Positions 52,308-60,594 of a stretch of DNA of 64,000 nucleotides are shown here, piece by piece. A model generated the notes under the pieces. The model was not told where the DNA came from and did no database searches. It was given only the letters and a program-made list of their open reading frames with translations. This DNA comes from Bradyrhizobium sp. SZCCT0148. GTDB taxonomy: Bacteria; Pseudomonadota; Alphaproteobacteria; Rhizobiales; Xanthobacteraceae. Both the position numbers and the translations under genes were made by a program. Numbering within the stretch: position 1 is the stretch's first letter; every line of letters starts with the position of its first letter. Where the stretch lies: assembly GCF_018129985.1 (NCBI RefSeq), contig NZ_JAFCKT010000016.1, forward strand, positions 23,719-87,718. Reading direction: 5' to 3'.

Positions 52308-53857
52308 TCCAGAGGTATCGGGCTTCCGCTGAACATAGGAAGCCAATACCTCGTCTCCAATCAAAGCGCGAAGGCTCCATCATCGACTGCATCCATGATC
52401 CGCAGCTCTTCGCGTCATGGTTCGAGGACGATTGGCAGAGCTGGCAACCATGGTTAGCTTTCCTCTGCGCTCTCTTCGCCCTGCCGATGGATGCGGACCA
52501 GCTCGGCATCTACCGCGAATGCACGTCCCGCAATGATGCGCCCAGTCAGATCGCAAGAGAGGCATGGCTTGTCTGCGGTCGGCGCGCCGGCAAGAGCTTC
52601 ATTCTCGCCCTTGTCGCCGTCTTCCTAGCCGCCTTCTTCGACTATCGGCCCTATCTGGCTCCCGGCGAACGCGGCACCATCCTCGTCATTGCGGCCGACC
52701 GGAAGCAGAGCCGCGTCATTCTCCGCTACATCGCCGCCCTGCTCAAAGGCGTGCCGATACTGGCTCAGCTCATCACCCGAGAGACCGCGGAGGGCTTCGA
52801 TCTCGCCAACTCGGTCTCAATCGAGGTGGCCACATGCTCCTTCCGCTCTGTACGCGGCTATACCCTCGTGGCGGCTCTTTTGGACGAAGTCGCATTCTGG
52901 CGAGCCGAGGACAGCACCGAACCCGACTATGAGGTGCTGAACGCGCTGCGGCCAGGGATGAGCACGATCCCGAATAGCATGCTCCTTTGCGCCAGCTCGC
53001 CCTATGCCCGGCGCGGGGTGCTCTATGAGGCGCACCGGGCGCATTTCGGCCGCGAGCATGACCCGGTGCTTGTCTGGCAGGCTGCCACGCGCCAGATGAA
53101 CCCGAGCGTCCCGCAGAGCTTCATCGACGCTGAGATGGAGCGTGATGCTGCATCTGCTCGCGCCGAGTATCTGGCTCAGTTCCGCGCCGACATCGAAGCA
53201 TTTATCACTCGCGAAGCCGTCGAAGCCTGCATCTCCAAAAATGTCTATGAGCGCGGCCGGATCGAGAGAGTGAAATATTCGGCCTTCTGCGACCCGTCGG
53301 GCGGCTCGGCAGACTCCATGACCCTGGCGATCGCTTCCAAGCAAAATGGCATCGCGACGCTCGACGCTCTGCGGGAGCGCAAGCCGCCCTTCTCGCCGGA
53401 GCAAGTTGTCGGAGAATTTGCCAAATTGCTCAGATCCTATGGCATCACCAAAGTGCTCGGGGACCGCTACGCCGGCGAATGGGTCAAAGAGCCCTTCCGC
53501 GCGCATGGCATCACCTACGAAAGCGCCGCCAAGCCGAAGTCCGATCTTTATCGCGATTTCCTGCCGCTTATGAATTCGCGCAAGGTCGATCTGCTCGACC
53601 ACCCGAAGCTCTTGCAGCAGCTCGTCGGCCTCGAGCGCCGCGTGGCGCGATCCGGCAAGGACAGCATCGACCATGGCCCCGGTGCTCACGATGACATTGC
53701 CAATGCGGTAGCCGGCGCTCTGACAAGCGTCGGGGTGCGCAAGTACGCCTACGACTCGTCCATGGCTTGGGTTGGTACCGGCCATATCGACGACAACGTG
53801 GATTTCCGAGCCGGGCGGATTACCCGGTATCTCTTCTCAGGAGGACTGATCAGATGA
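52304..53857 (+). CDS. Phage terminase large subunit
   Basis: A 517-residue packaging motor. The ATPase has a Walker-A-like CGRRAGKSF near residue 90 and Walker B VAALLDEVAFW near 192. The nuclease domain has YSAFCDPSGGSADSMTLAI near 325, a central GDRYAGEW, and GAHDDIANAVAGAL near 463. All three acidic clusters needed for RNase-H-like cleavage are present. With no portal or capsid genes nearby, it may redirect a helper phage's packaging or be a relic. It overlaps both neighbours by four bases. Confidence 0.9.
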   Translation: MIQRYRASAEHRKPIPRLQSKREGSIIDCIHDPQLFASWFEDDWQSWQPWLAFLCALFALPMDADQLGIYRECTSRNDAPSQIAREAWLVCGRRAGKSFILALVAVFLAAFFDYRPYLAPGERGTILVIAADRKQSRVILRYIAALLKGVPILAQLITRETAEGFDLANSVSIEVATCSFRSVRGYTLVAALLDEVAFWRAEDSTEPDYEVLNALRPGMSTIPNSMLLCASSPYARRGVLYEAHRAHFGREHDPVLVWQAATRQMNPSVPQSFIDAEMERDAASARAEYLAQFRADIEAFITREAVEACISKNVYERGRIERVKYSAFCDPSGGSADSMTLAIASKQNGIATLDALRERKPPFSPEQVVGEFAKLLRSYGITKVLGDRYAGEWVKEPFRAHGITYESAAKPKSDLYRDFLPLMNSRKVDLLDHPKLLQQLVGLERRVARSGKDSIDHGPGAHDDIANAVAGALTSVGVRKYAYDSSMAWVGTGHIDDNVDFRAGRITRYLFSGGLIR

Positions 53858-54210
53858 AGAGCGAGGTTTTCGACAAGGACGGCAAGCGGATTACGCTGGC
53901 CGGCGATGTGGTCCCGGATGGCGCTACCATCCGTGTGGCGCAGATGATCATGGACGCGGCGCCGGCCGGACTTCACCGCCCCGGATCGCTGCCGCTGGCC
54001 GATGCGGAGCAGGATGCCCGGCAGGCCGCCTATGAAGATCGCAAGCGAAGTCTGTCAGATCGGTGGCGGCAGCCGGCGCCTGCTGAGCTCGCGGCCAGCG
54101 CCAAATCGCCCCCGACGCCGCCGCCAGGCCCCCTGGCGGCCGTGTCCGATGCCGAGGCTCGATATGCCGAAAGATGCGCGGCTCTTGAGCAGGCGTGGCG
54201 GAGGGTTTGA
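53854..54210 (+). CDS. Small island protein after terminase (118 aa)
   Basis: The ATG overlaps the terminase stop and has AGGAGG upstream. The product starts MKSEVFDKDGKRITLAGDVV and ends in a Pro/Ala-rich segment and an alpha-helical tail. It resembles no family known to me. Co-translation with terminase suggests a packaging accessory or another phage-derived role. Confidence 0.65.
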   Translation: MKSEVFDKDGKRITLAGDVVPDGATIRVAQMIMDAAPAGLHRPGSLPLADAEQDARQAAYEDRKRSLSDRWRQPAPAELAASAKSPPTPPPGPLAAVSDAEARYAERCAALEQAWRRV

Positions 54211-54211
54211 C

Positions 54212-55054
54212 ATGCTGCAATTGCCAACCCTGGCTCAGGTGAAGCTGGACCGGCTCGACACGCGCGCTATGGAGCTGCATGACGCAGTCGGCTCGGTCGC
54301 GCGCCGAGCTTCCGAAGTCTCCAGAACGCGCAGCACGGCTCCCGCATCCGAGCTGGCGTCCATGGACCAAGAGCTAGCGCGCCTTCAAGGCCGGCTCACC
54401 GATCTTCAAGAGCAGCATCGAAATCTGGCGAACCTCGTCGCTAATATCAAGCATTGGCTCTCGGGCGCGGCCGGGACCTATGAGATGGCAAAGCCGAGCC
54501 GCGCCGCGTCTGAGGCGTCGAAGTTGACCCCGGCTCAAGCCGTGCCGAACCTGCGAGCGCAGATCAAGGCGCTCGCCGCTGAGCGCGTCCGGGTACTACA
54601 AGCGGCGCTCCCCGCCGACGACATCAAGAGGCTGGCATCCGATTATGTTTCGGCTCAGCGCGAGCGCGGCCGACCAAAGATCACCATCGATCATGGGCGG
54701 CCTTTCCAAGCTCGATTTGACAGTCCAGTTGAGGGCGCTTGGACGGCAAAGCTGGATATCGGCGCTGCGCTCGCTTGGCTCGACCCCGATGCTTTTGAGA
54801 AGCGGCTGCATGAAGAAATCGACGGGCTGCCGCAGCCAGCGCTTGCGATGTCGGCAGACGTGCGCGCGGCGAAGCTGCTGGAGCTGGAGGCGGAGCTGCT
54901 TGCCCGCGAGCGGGACGAGGAAGCCCTGATCGAACTCGCGGAAGAGCAAGGGTTGGCCATTGCTCGCAGGCTAGACGCAGACGCGCGCGCCATACTCGGG
55001 ATCGGGATAGCGCGCGCCAAAAAGCCGAAGCCGGAGCGCGTCAGAGCTGCTTAG
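54212..55054 (+). CDS. Island protein with coiled coil (280 aa)
   Basis: Begins one base after the preceding stop. Residues about 45-85 form a heptad-like coiled coil (DQELARLQGRLTDLQEQHRN), and the C-terminal third is a charged helix (LLELEAELLARERDEEALIE). The middle contains KLTPAQAVPNLRAQIKAL. No catalytic motif is seen. Last gene of the terminase operon; two perfect hairpins follow. Function unknown. Confidence 0.65.
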   Translation: MLQLPTLAQVKLDRLDTRAMELHDAVGSVARRASEVSRTRSTAPASELASMDQELARLQGRLTDLQEQHRNLANLVANIKHWLSGAAGTYEMAKPSRAASEASKLTPAQAVPNLRAQIKALAAERVRVLQAALPADDIKRLASDYVSAQRERGRPKITIDHGRPFQARFDSPVEGAWTAKLDIGAALAWLDPDAFEKRLHEEIDGLPQPALAMSADVRAAKLLELEAELLARERDEEALIELAEEQGLAIARRLDADARAILGIGIARAKKPKPERVRAA

Positions 55055-55060
55055 CGAATA

Positions 55061-55090
55061 CCCTCCCGATAAGCCGTCGTCTCGGGAGGG
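55061..55090 (+). terminator. Hairpin 1 after the terminase operon
   Basis: Perfect 9-base arms CCCTCCCGA and TCGGGAGGG with a 12-base loop, six bases after the stop codon. Strong stem; position fits a terminator. Confidence 0.6.
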
Positions 55091-55095
55091 CTGTA

Positions 55096-55123
55096 CCCGG
55101 ATCGGTGTCGATCACGATCCGGG
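55096..55123 (+). terminator. Hairpin 2 after the terminase operon
   Basis: Perfect 9-base arms CCCGGATCG and CGATCCGGG with a 10-base loop, five bases after hairpin 1. The two in tandem would block transcription between the phage operon and the convergent genes. Confidence 0.55.
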
Positions 55124-55251
55124 GGCGGACAAGTCGGCGAGTGTCCGACCTTCATGAAATAACCCCGACAGCTTGCGGATGGTCCTTTCGTCATCGCGGC
55201 AGGCAGAGCGAGCCGCCGCCCCCCTGTCCGGCGTCCCAGCGGCGGCTCGCC

Positions 55252-55641
55252 TCACTTCATTTTCTTCTCCCCGACACCTAAATGAGCGGGACAGAGCATG
55301 CCAATCGCCAGCGCTTCCAGCAAAGCACGCTGACGCGGCTTTGAAACCTCCAAGAAAGCGAATTTGTATCCCGACCTCAGCCGAGCACCGTGCCCCTTAA
55401 GATAGCTTTCGGTGAAAGACGATGCAGCGTGTAGATGATTACTCAAGCGCTGTCGCAGGCCATTCGTGCCTCGATAGGTCCGGCCAACGTGCAAGACCTT
55501 TCCGCTCGGCGAATAGATCACATACACTCCTTGCTCATTCGGAGCATCCAATCGCTCGCCAGCTCTAGGAAAATGCCTCCGCTTCGACCTCTTTAGCACT
55601 GAGAAGAGAGACCTGATTTGGGTCGCGTCTTTCGTTGCCAT
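55252..55641 (-). CDS. GIY-YIG nuclease-family protein
   Basis: A 129-residue protein with the GIY-YIG core in variant form: GVYVIYSPSGKVLHVGRT near residue 38, then an arginine-containing helix (GLRQRLSNHL) and a glutamate helix (RALLEALAIGML). These correspond to the Tyr, Arg and Glu of the family's active site. Such small proteins act as nucleases in restriction, repair or homing. It may protect or mobilise the island. It follows the gene at 55659 on the same strand. Confidence 0.75.
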   Translation of the reverse strand: MATKDATQIRSLFSVLKRSKRRHFPRAGERLDAPNEQGVYVIYSPSGKVLHVGRTYRGTNGLRQRLSNHLHAASSFTESYLKGHGARLRSGYKFAFLEVSKPRQRALLEALAIGMLCPAHLGVGEKKMK

Positions 55642-55658
55642 GGCGCACCTTCAGATCT

Positions 55659-55901
55659 TCACACGAGTTCGACAAATCCGCGCTTGATCGCATTGCGGAG
55701 CGTCACCGGATGGCCCTTGCTAGTGAGATAATCGCCTACAGAACCATTTCGCTTCGCGTTCTTTAGAAGCCAATCCCATCTGGCTCTGGCCGCGGTGCCG
55801 GCCCTTTGCGGATTGCCCTTCTTCGATATCCGCAGCTTCCTCCGTCTGAGATTATCGAAGGCCTTCGCCATCGCTTCGACGTCACTATTCACACGAACCA
55901 T
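55659..55901 (-). CDS. Small basic hypothetical protein (80 aa)
   Basis: Very Lys/Arg-rich, with a possible helix-turn-helix-like middle (ARARWDWLLKNAKRNGSVGD). It lies 17 bases upstream of the GIY-YIG gene on the same strand, so they may form a two-gene operon. Nucleic-acid binding is plausible. Family unknown. Confidence 0.6.
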   Translation of the reverse strand: MVRVNSDVEAMAKAFDNLRRRKLRISKKGNPQRAGTAARARWDWLLKNAKRNGSVGDYLTSKGHPVTLRNAIKRGFVELV

Positions 55902-56076
55902 CGCTTCCTCCTTGGGCGGACTAGGATTTCCATTTTACTGCTTGCTAGTCGGCGTCAGGTGAAATCGCTTTGGACAATTGTCATCGATCACCTAAGCGGT
56001 TCTTAGGGGTTAGCGACCGGCGCACCTGCCCATTTAGATCTCGACTCTTTGTTCTTGTTATGTTCTAGTATTTGCC

Positions 56077-56487
56077 ATGGGCAAAGAGCGAATGGCAGGC
56101 TGGCGGATGTACTCAAGGAAGCAAATCGACAAGCTGGCCGAGCGCGCTGAGTCGCCGCAGCGGAAGACGTCGGCACCCGGTGCAGCCCCCTCCGACCCAA
56201 TTCCCGACCCCCTATGGCAATCGCTGCTGGACGACCCCCGCGCGGCCGGCAAACCCACGGTGCCGATCCAGCAATGCCGGCTCGCTGACATCCAGCGCCA
56301 TATGCTCCGCGTCGAATGCTCGCGCTGCTCTCGCATCGTCGAGATGCAGAAGGCCGAAGCGATCCGCTATTTCGGAGCCGACGCGATCTGGAAGCATGTC
56401 GGCCAGCGCTTGCTAGATCAGACCTGCACCAATCGTACCGGCCGCCATGAAGAGGATGGCTGCTGGCCCAATTGGCTAACAACCTAG
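56077..56487 (+). CDS. Hypothetical protein with CxxC motif (136 aa)
   Basis: The conserved-looking core is LRVECSRCSRIVEMQKAEA plus a following IWKHVGQRLLDQTCTNR and a terminal CWPNW. A single CxxC with two later cysteines could bind zinc. Similar small proteins occur in many rhizobial accessory regions, usually unannotated. It is probably cytoplasmic; no function can be given. Confidence 0.7.
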   Translation: MGKERMAGWRMYSRKQIDKLAERAESPQRKTSAPGAAPSDPIPDPLWQSLLDDPRAAGKPTVPIQQCRLADIQRHMLRVECSRCSRIVEMQKAEAIRYFGADAIWKHVGQRLLDQTCTNRTGRHEEDGCWPNWLTT

Positions 56488-56558
56488 CTTCGGGAATAAT
56501 TTCCGCTGACACCCTCTCGCCACTCAGAATAGAGTGACGCGAGCAGGGACGGAAGAAT

Positions 56559-57800
56559 ATGTCGAAGGAATTCGAGTGGGAGCGCGGGTTTGATCGCAAT
56601 CGAGTGCTCAGCCAGATTAAGAGCATTCGCCACAAAGATGGACGCTCTTTTGACGCGGCAGGATATTCTTTCTGGCTTCCAGTTCTTAACTCAGCCATCC
56701 GGGCGACTCGAATTGCAGAGCCGATTAAGGCCAGATGTATAGCTGCTGCCGCATCCGATCCTTCTTTGACTTTAACTGATCCCGACACATTTCTTGTTCG
56801 CTGCGATCAGGAGTTCCAGAAATTAGCACAGCGGCCCAAGTCGAAATTCGTCCTTTACACGACAATCACCTATGCTGGTCCAAATCCGATTGATTGGATC
56901 AGCGACGACGGCGCTCGCATCCATTGGCAACCAAACCAGCGTGGCAAATTCTTGCGCGCGGCGAGAAAGGCTCAAAGCGCGCAAAAAGATCGCAGAGCAG
57001 CGAGCAATGTGCCGACTGAGGACGCATCCCAATCCCCGGTTCTAGTACATCTATCGGCCTATGATCCCTTCGATGCCTTCGACAGGGCGAACGACTGCGT
57101 CGATCGATTTCGCGGCATGCTCAATCTTCTTGTTAATTCGGGGCAGTCAGTCAATCCTTTCGCCAGAATGACCGCGCCTCATGCGGTGAATAAATTTCGA
57201 CGAGGTCCATTCCATTCAATCCATCATCCGGATGGGTCACTCGCGACCGAGACCTTCTGGTATGAGCCCCGATGGGCGCACACAGCTCGATCGGTCGAGT
57301 TCAAGGATCCCGCTAATTATCGCAACAGCATTCAGCGCTGGTGGAGCACCTTTCAAAAAAATCCAATGAGACACTTCATCTCCGACGCTCTCCTTCGGTA
57401 TTGCCGCGCGCTCGATCTGCATGAAGCGGATGCTGCATTGCTCGGGATATGGCAAGTGTTAGAGAAGTTAATGGGCACGGACAGATACGATCTCCTCATC
57501 GACCGTCTAGTCCGCATCTTTCGCGATCATGATGATGCTCGATTAATCGCTGCGCATATCCGCTTGCGTAGAAATCAGACGGTGCATTCCGCGCACAGTA
57601 TCAGCAAAGAGGCAGATGCCATCCTTGTGCAAGCTGAGATGCTCGCAGGGCAGGTTATTTTCTTCTTACTTAGGAATGCCAAGCAATTCCAGAATTTAGG
57701 CGAATTTCATGAGTTCCTCGATCTGCCTCTCGATCAGGACCGACTAAGGCGCAGGCAGAAGCTATCCGAATTTTTCATCAAGTACCAAAATCGAACATGA
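56559..57800 (+). CDS. Possible HEPN/Apea-like protein (413 aa)
   Basis: Soluble protein with two parts. The N-terminal half (SKEFEWERGFDRN onward) is unassigned. The C-terminal quarter is helical and contains RRNQTVHSAHS, which carries the R-x4-H pattern of HEPN RNase domains, preceded by LLIDRLVRIFRDHDDARLIA. Apea-like HEPN proteins are common in phage defence. It is convergent with the CBASS-like pair, only 14 bases from the SLATT stop. A defensive RNase is a reasonable but unproved reading. Confidence 0.6.
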   Translation: MSKEFEWERGFDRNRVLSQIKSIRHKDGRSFDAAGYSFWLPVLNSAIRATRIAEPIKARCIAAAASDPSLTLTDPDTFLVRCDQEFQKLAQRPKSKFVLYTTITYAGPNPIDWISDDGARIHWQPNQRGKFLRAARKAQSAQKDRRAASNVPTEDASQSPVLVHLSAYDPFDAFDRANDCVDRFRGMLNLLVNSGQSVNPFARMTAPHAVNKFRRGPFHSIHHPDGSLATETFWYEPRWAHTARSVEFKDPANYRNSIQRWWSTFQKNPMRHFISDALLRYCRALDLHEADAALLGIWQVLEKLMGTDRYDLLIDRLVRIFRDHDDARLIAAHIRLRRNQTVHSAHSISKEADAILVQAEMLAGQVIFFLLRNAKQFQNLGEFHEFLDLPLDQDRLRRRQKLSEFFIKYQNRT

Positions 57801-57814
57801 CGTCCAGCAGCCCT

Positions 57815-58354
57815 TCACGGCTGCCGCAAATCGTGGTCGTGCGTATACGTCCCACTCTCGATTTGCTTGCGGGCTTTCTTGAAAGACCAATTCGGCGGAG
57901 CGAGGACGCGACTGCGAGCCTTTTCCATGCGCGTCATTAGGGCCTGAACCTCGGCCTCGAATTCCGCTACGGGCTTCTGCGAGCCGATCAACTTGGCCTG
58001 TCGGAAGCGATCTCGCAAATTCATGAACTCGCCGGCGTGCTTCTCATAATCCTTGATAGTGCCGTCAAGATTGATTGCTTTGAAGACAGGCGGCAGGACC
58101 GTCGCCAGCAGCGTGAAGACCGCAGCCCAGACAGTGCTATCCGCGAGAAGCTTCCAAGTAGCCAGCGCGCCAAAGATGATCGGCGCAACTGTAAATGCGA
58201 TATTGGTCCAGCGTAGGACCTTCAACCAGACGATATTGCTGACAGCGGTATCGCGGCAATTCTCGAATTGCCGCTCGCACTCATCTTTCAGCGCTTCGAC
58301 AAGCTTATCGGTCACGTGGATAACGGGATCGCGCTGCCGAAGATCGCCTGCCAT
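57815..58354 (-). CDS. SLATT-domain two-TM protein (CBASS effector-like)
   Basis: A 179-residue protein with two TM helices (about 46-65 and 74-92, ITPIIFGALATW-like and AAVFTLLATVLPPVF) followed by a long amphipathic helix (DYEKHAGEFMNLRDRFRQAK). This is the SLATT layout of pore-forming effectors associated with CD-NTases. The start overlaps the 3' end of the CD-NTase gene by 43 bases, so it is coexpressed. Upon sensing a cyclic nucleotide made by the enzyme, such effectors permeabilise the inner membrane. The nucleotide-binding part is not obvious here. Confidence 0.75.
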   Translation of the reverse strand: MAGDLRQRDPVIHVTDKLVEALKDECERQFENCRDTAVSNIVWLKVLRWTNIAFTVAPIIFGALATWKLLADSTVWAAVFTLLATVLPPVFKAINLDGTIKDYEKHAGEFMNLRDRFRQAKLIGSQKPVAEFEAEVQALMTRMEKARSRVLAPPNWSFKKARKQIESGTYTHDHDLRQP

Positions 58355-59433
58355 TCTTGACCAGCGAGGATGCCATAGTTCGAATGCTCATGCTCGCAAG
58401 CCGTGACGGCATGCTTGTGCGCGCGACGCGCTTGATAGAGCCAATCATCACCGAGCGCGACCAGCTCATTGGTACCAGGCATGAGGATATAGCCATTGGC
58501 GCGGCCAACCAGATAGGCGAAGAAGTCTCGCACCATCCAGTCGTACCAGAAGTGATCGCGCTGGTTATTCGCCCAGGTCTGTAAAAATTCCAGCGCCAAC
58601 CGCTCTAACATGAATGACTTTAGCGACAGATTTTGCTCGCGCTGCCATTGCTTCATCATTCGTGCCAGCGCGCGGGTATTGCCGATGCAGAAGGTATCGG
58701 AAGCGCTCAGCGATTGCTCCTCGGCTTCGGCCGTCGAGGTGATATAGCGCCCACCGTTATTGGTGTCGCAGACGATGATGCTGCCATCAGTGCAGCGGAA
58801 GCCCGGCGAGACCTCGATGGGAGTCTGATTGAAGGGGATAACGACGACTTGGCCATCGCCTCGCATGCTTGTCTGGTAATACGTGCCGAGCAGGACATTC
58901 TTTACTTCCTGCAAAAGCGCGGACTGGCGATTGCCGGAGCGCGACTGATACTGCGCGTGAACATGAGCAGGAAGAAGGAAGAGAATATCGACGTCGCGCG
59001 AGGGCCGCACCCGCGTCGCTTTTCCCCATGAGCCCATCAAGAAGCTATTCGCGACCTCATCCGAGACGCCGTAATAGTGTCTATTGAGGCATGCCCTGAC
59101 GCCGGCCTGCTTCTTCGTGCCGTCGTCGAGCTGAGCGGCAGTGATCTTGAGATTTTCCATAAATGCGCGGAAGCGGGCGCGGACATAAATCCAATTTGCG
59201 ATTGGCGCGGGCGCCGGCGACAGCAGCGAGAGCGCCGGAGATGGCGAGCCAAGCAATGTATTGGCAGCGCCGAGACCAGAGCCGAATGGCGTATTCAGAC
59301 CCGCGCCGAAAAGCGGGTTAAAAGGTGACCCCATATAAAGCCCCAATAGCCCGAGCTGCGCTCCCCCATATACTGTATGTAGTGCTTCCCGCTTTGATAC
59401 AAGAGTGCGTAGCGGGGAAATTTCTACGAGCAT
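58312..59433 (-). CDS. CD-NTase (SMODS nucleotidyltransferase), CBASS-like
   Basis: A 373-residue polymerase-beta-like nucleotidyltransferase. The hallmark GS at 134-135 (MGSWGKATRV) is followed by SRDVDILFLLP, with Asp147 and Asp149; a third acidic residue is probably Glu207 (PIEVSP). Family enzymes make cyclic di- or trinucleotides on phage infection. The first 75 residues are an unusual Gly/Leu/Pro-rich extension (GSPSPALSLLSPAPAP) not seen in typical members. With the SLATT gene it forms a minimal two-gene type I CBASS-like module, without ancillary Cap2/Cap3. Confidence 0.82.
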   Translation of the reverse strand: MLVEISPLRTLVSKREALHTVYGGAQLGLLGLYMGSPFNPLFGAGLNTPFGSGLGAANTLLGSPSPALSLLSPAPAPIANWIYVRARFRAFMENLKITAAQLDDGTKKQAGVRACLNRHYYGVSDEVANSFLMGSWGKATRVRPSRDVDILFLLPAHVHAQYQSRSGNRQSALLQEVKNVLLGTYYQTSMRGDGQVVVIPFNQTPIEVSPGFRCTDGSIIVCDTNNGGRYITSTAEAEEQSLSASDTFCIGNTRALARMMKQWQREQNLSLKSFMLERLALEFLQTWANNQRDHFWYDWMVRDFFAYLVGRANGYILMPGTNELVALGDDWLYQARRAHKHAVTACEHEHSNYGILAGQEWQAIFGSAIPLST

Positions 59434-59463
59434 CGCAGCTCAGCGACGAGGGCAAGCAGCCGC

Positions 59464-59484
59464 CTTCGCTAAGCTCTTCGCTAA
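59464..59484. repeat. Paired CTTCGCTAA repeats, right end
   Basis: CTTCGCTAA at 59464 and again at 59476 (12 bases apart), 28 bases before the right attachment repeat. They match the pair next to the integrase at 48140. Candidate arm-type binding sites for the integrase. Confidence 0.45.
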
Positions 59485-59512
59485 GCGATCTGCTTCTTGC
59501 GCCGATTTCAGA

Positions 59513-59606
<94 letters not shown>

Positions 59607-59762
59607 GAAAGGCGGTCAATGCCTTGCGAGGTCGGTCGTTTAGCAAAGCGATCCGGGTATGGCAAGCGATGCAAGGAAGGTTTTTCCAAAGTCCCCAGAA
59701 AGCGAAAAGCCGCTGGATTCCAGCGGCTTCTCAGGGTCAATCGTCGCGAAATGCAGCCCCGT

Positions 59763-60386
59763 TCAGAGCCGACCCTCGCGGTCCCGGTCGGGGCCGCCGT
59801 CGCGGTCGGAGCGGTCACGATGGAAGTGCTCCATGTTGCGCTCCATCATGCGGTCCATGCCGCGCTCCATGAAGTGGCGGTGGGGACCGTCTTCGCCGCC
59901 TCCGAACGGCCCGCGGTGGCGGGTCAGCACGGCGAGGCGCCGCTTCTGGCCCTCGTCGAGGGTCTTGTAGAGCGGGTCGGCGGCATCGGCGATCTTCTTC
60001 AGGGCCGCCGACGTCGCGCCCATGTCCTCGGCGCGCTGGCGCAGCCGGGCGACCGGATCCTCCGGCCTGTCGGCGTCCCTGTCGGCATTCCTGCCGGCAT
60101 CGCCGGGCCCGGCATTCATCCGCGCATTGGCGCGGTCGATGCGCAGCTTGGCGAAATCGCGCACGGCGGCCTCGACCGGCGGCCACAGCTTCTCCTGGTC
60201 GGCATTGAGCTTCAAGCCGGCATGGACGGCGGCGATCCGCGCGTCGACGAGGGCGGCGCGGTCCTCGGGGTTGATGCGGATGTGGTGGCGCATGTGCTCC
60301 ATCCACGGGCGATGATACTGGGCATAGACCGCGCCCGAGCCGGCAATGCTGAGCACGGCGATGGCGGCGATGGTGAACTTCTTCAT
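59763..60386 (-). CDS. Periplasmic Spy/CpxP-like (LTxxQ) protein
   Basis: A 207-residue secreted protein. A signal peptide (about 1-22, AGSGAVYAQ) is followed by LNADQEKLWPPVEAAVRDFAK, the LTxxQ-like block, a second helix with RLRQRAEDMGATSAALKKI, and a His/Arg/Asp-rich C-terminal tail. The family includes Spy chaperones and metal-responsive CpxP/ZraP proteins. The start at 60386 has AAAGGAGG upstream; the open frame extends upstream without a signal peptide. Probable role: envelope-stress or metal buffering. Confidence 0.8.
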   Translation of the reverse strand: MKKFTIAAIAVLSIAGSGAVYAQYHRPWMEHMRHHIRINPEDRAALVDARIAAVHAGLKLNADQEKLWPPVEAAVRDFAKLRIDRANARMNAGPGDAGRNADRDADRPEDPVARLRQRAEDMGATSAALKKIADAADPLYKTLDEGQKRRLAVLTRHRGPFGGGEDGPHRHFMERGMDRMMERNMEHFHRDRSDRDGGPDRDREGRL

Positions 60387-60594
60387 CAGGACCTCCTTTG
60401 GAAGGATGTCCATCAAGATGGGCGCGCCGCGGCTGACACGCAACTTACAACTTGGACAGGGAGCACGTCCTTACGAAGATGTAACGCGCGATTTTACCTC
60501 CAGCCGCGACCGGAAATCATTCGCAACAAAAAGGCTTCCGTGCAGACGGCACGGAAGCCCTGGTTCATCGTTCGAAACGATGAGTTCGTCGTGC

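Noticed and set aside
48170..55054. Complete prophage
   Set aside because: Terminase genes are present, but portal, capsid, tail and lysis genes are absent and the element is only 11.6 kb.
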